Below, piece after piece: positions 6,379 to 7,974 of a stretch of 7,974 nucleotides of DNA. The DNA is from Nonomuraea sp. (GTDB lineage: Bacteria > Actinomycetota > Actinomycetes > Streptosporangiales > Streptosporangiaceae). A program made the position numbers and the translations under genes. Location: contig JABFVJ010000052.1 of assembly GCA_013362835.1 (NCBI GenBank), positions 1 to 7,974 on the forward strand, given 5' to 3'. The notes under the pieces are model-generated. The model worked only from the letters and a program-made list of their open reading frames with translations, was not told where the DNA came from and searched no databases. How positions within the stretch are numbered: position 1 is the stretch's first letter; the number at the start of each line of letters is the position of its first letter.

Positions 6379-7974
6379 TCAGACGCCGAGGAAGCCGAGG
6401 ATGTCCCGGTCACCGCGCTCGCGGAGCCTGGCCAGCACCTCCTCGCGCGCCGCCGTGTCGGGCAGCCCGATCCTGGCCCCGATCAGCCGCAGGCCCTCCG
6501 GCTCGGAGTTCACCGGGGCGGTGTAGCCGATGAGGTAGAGGGCCCGGTTCAGCGGCGGCATCGCCACGGCGGCGGCCGGAAGGTAGCGGGTCAGCAGCTC
6601 GCCGCCGTCGGAGACGGTCAGGAACACGTGGTCGCCCTCGCTCGCCTTGAAGTCGGCCAGCACGTTGCGGATCGACCCCATGGTCGGCTGGTTGTGCCAG
6701 CTGATCACCACGTCGCCCGAGGGCGTCGAGGCGGTCAGCGACCCGCCGGGCGCCATCCCGAGGTAGGCGGCGAACCCGGTCGGCAGCGGCGACCCCGACC
6801 CGCGCAGGTGCTCGGCGTTGACGTCGACCCGGTGCCACCAGCGGCCGTCGCGGGAGCGGAAGCTGCGCCGCGTCTCCGACACGTCCTTGCGCGGCTGGTA
6901 CGGCTCCGACTCGCCCGTCGGCGACGTGCCGGCGACCCTGATCCAGCCCCGCTGCGTACGCTCGAACCCGGGACCGCCCGAGTACGCGCGCACCGAGCTC
7001 TCGCTCACGTCGTAGCGGGAGGTCAGGTTCGTCACGATCGTGCTCACCGACGCCTCGCCGCCCGCGCGCTCGATCTCCCTGGCGATCATCTCCCTGATGC
7101 CCAGGTACTCGTCGCCGCCCCACCGGGTCAGCCCGTACTTGTTGCGGTCGACCCGGCGGAAACGCTCGTCGGCGGTGAGCTGGTTGCGGATGCCGACCAG
7201 GCTGTAGTCCTCGCCGATGCGTTCCTGGATCTCCTCGGGGGCCAGCGGCGTGCCGGCCACCGCCAGCACCGCCTCGGCCTTCTCGTTGATGCTGCGCGGC
7301 CACGGCACGACGTGCTGACCGAGCACGCGCAGCTGCGGCACGGCGAGGATCCACCGCTCGGCCACGTCCTCGCGCACGCCGAGCTGGGACACCATGGACA
7401 CCGCCTCGCCCAGCGGACGCGGCCCGTCGGCGAACAGCTGCCGCGTCTTCTCCCGCAGCTCGTCGGCCCCGCCCGAGACCAGCCATCCGTCGGCCTGCTC
7501 GTAGCCGGTCAGCAGCGTACGGACGAAACGCCACACCGGGATGCCCAGCGTGCGCAGATCGCCCCGGTGCCACGGCACGGCGGCCGCCAGGTCGTCGGCC
7601 GGGACGGCCGACCCCAGCCGGCCGCGCAGCCACGAGACGTGCGCCACCAGCGGCGCCGCCTCGGCCGACCCCAGCCACGCCTCCACGTGGTCGCGCAGGT
7701 CACGCTCGATCTGCCGGATCCGCTCCCGCGTCACGGAGAACCGCTGTGCCAGCTCGTCGAGCGTGGCCCGCTGGCCCGCGTAGAGCCGGTCGCGCGCGAT
7801 GGCGCGCTGCCGGTCGTCGAGGGCCGCGAACACCGCGTCGATCAGCTCGGGCAGCGGCTTGTCCGGCCGCGCGGGGCCGGGCAGGGCGGCGGGCGCCGGT
7901 TCGAGCAGCCGCTCGAACACGCCGGCGAACAGCTTCTGCACGACGTCCTTGCCCAGGGACTCCGGCGTGCGCTC
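6379..7974 (-). CDS. Sigma-70 region-4-like, multi-winged-helix DNA-binding protein, 5' end beyond window
   Basis: The frame is open through the right edge (531 visible residues, stop TGA at 6381-6379). Residues before the possible GTG at 7941 (ERTPESLGKDV) also look coding, so the true start lies outside. Visible residues 72-91 (LDELAQRFSVTRERIRQIER) form the helix-turn-helix of sigma-70 region 4, which contacts -35 DNA in true sigma factors. Three winged-helix-like units then seem to follow: about 165-226 (weakest), about 231-286 (EKAEAVLAVAGTPLAPEEIQERI, resembling HARE-HTH) and about 292-348 (IREMIAREIERAGG...GWIRV). The C-terminal 150 residues, including SWHNQPTMGSIRNVLADFKA, I do not recognise. 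No region 2 (-10 binding) is visible, though it could lie upstream. The likely role is promoter or other DNA binding rather than ordinary sigma function. The CysRS gene follows after 17 nt. Confidence 0.8.
   Translation of the reverse strand, partial: ERTPESLGKDVVQKLFAGVFERLLEPAPAALPGPARPDKPLPELIDAVFAALDDRQRAIARDRLYAGQRATLDELAQRFSVTRERIRQIERDLRDHVEAWLGSAEAAPLVAHVSWLRGRLGSAVPADDLAAAVPWHRGDLRTLGIPVWRFVRTLLTGYEQADGWLVSGGADELREKTRQLFADGPRPLGEAVSMVSQLGVREDVAERWILAVPQLRVLGQHVVPWPRSINEKAEAVLAVAGTPLAPEEIQERIGEDYSLVGIRNQLTADERFRRVDRNKYGLTRWGGDEYLGIREMIAREIERAGGEASVSTIVTNLTSRYDVSESSVRAYSGGPGFERTQRGWIRVAGTSPTGESEPYQPRKDVSETRRSFRSRDGRWWHRVDVNAEHLRGSGSPLPTGFAAYLGMAPGGSLTASTPSGDVVISWHNQPTMGSIRNVLADFKASEGDHVFLTVSDGGELLTRYLPAAAVAMPPLNRALYLIGYTAPVNSEPEGLRLIGARIGLPDTAAREEVLARLRERGDRDILGFLGV

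Noticed and set aside
4920..6413. N-terminal extension of the acylase frame upstream of 4919
   Set aside because: The frame stays open by GC bias through the CysRS gene in another frame. The GTG 4919 start has a good ribosome site and begins the natural signal-anchor region.
4721..6526. Plus-strand open frame of 601 codons
   Set aside because: It is antisense to the CysRS gene, whose catalytic motifs are unmistakable; the product has no recognisable domain.

Overview
The window is very GC-rich, with G or C in almost every third codon position. It has the short intergenic gaps and protein families of a filamentous or related actinobacterium. A Streptosporangiales-like host is my best guess, but nothing here fixes the genus. 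No rRNA, tRNA, CRISPR, IS element or phage gene is visible.

Layout, left to right. (1) Positions 1-853, minus strand: the 5' part of a gene for a secreted, Ser/Thr/Pro-rich wall-type protein, cut by the left edge and ending in 12-bp tandem repeats (Thr-Asp-Val-Pro). (2) Positions 854-928: a divergent intergenic region with a plausible sigma70-type promoter and a 10-bp tandem direct repeat. (3) Positions 929-1351, plus strand: a small membrane protein with an HEGRH motif and a downstream ERLAD motif. (4) Positions 1367-2200, minus: an eight-helix membrane protein of unknown function, convergent with the previous gene. (5) Positions 2201-2414: non-coding DNA holding two diverged ~60-bp direct repeats directly after the next gene's stop. 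(6) Positions 2415-4919, minus: a membrane-anchored penicillin-acylase-family Ntn hydrolase. (7) Positions 5003-6361, minus: a cysteinyl-tRNA synthetase whose motifs differ from the usual actinobacterial housekeeping enzyme. (8) Positions 6379-7974, minus: the C-terminal part of a sigma-region-4-like protein with several winged-helix-like units, open through the right edge.

Genes 8, 7 and 6 run in one direction. The 8-7 gap is only 17 nt, so those two are probably co-transcribed. The 7-6 gap is 83 nt with a weak hairpin, so the acylase may be read through or separately expressed. No obvious pathway links a DNA-binding regulator, a CysRS-like enzyme and an exported amidase. The combination may be conserved, but that needs a comparative check.

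The most unusual local signals are: an AT-rich 18-bp perfect palindrome, extended by outer arms, built from rare codons inside the acylase gene; the diverged CysRS; the HExxH-bearing small membrane protein; and the multi-winged-helix sigma-like protein. I see no clear evidence of a complete novel system. The longest plus-strand open frames are antisense shadows of the minus-strand genes.
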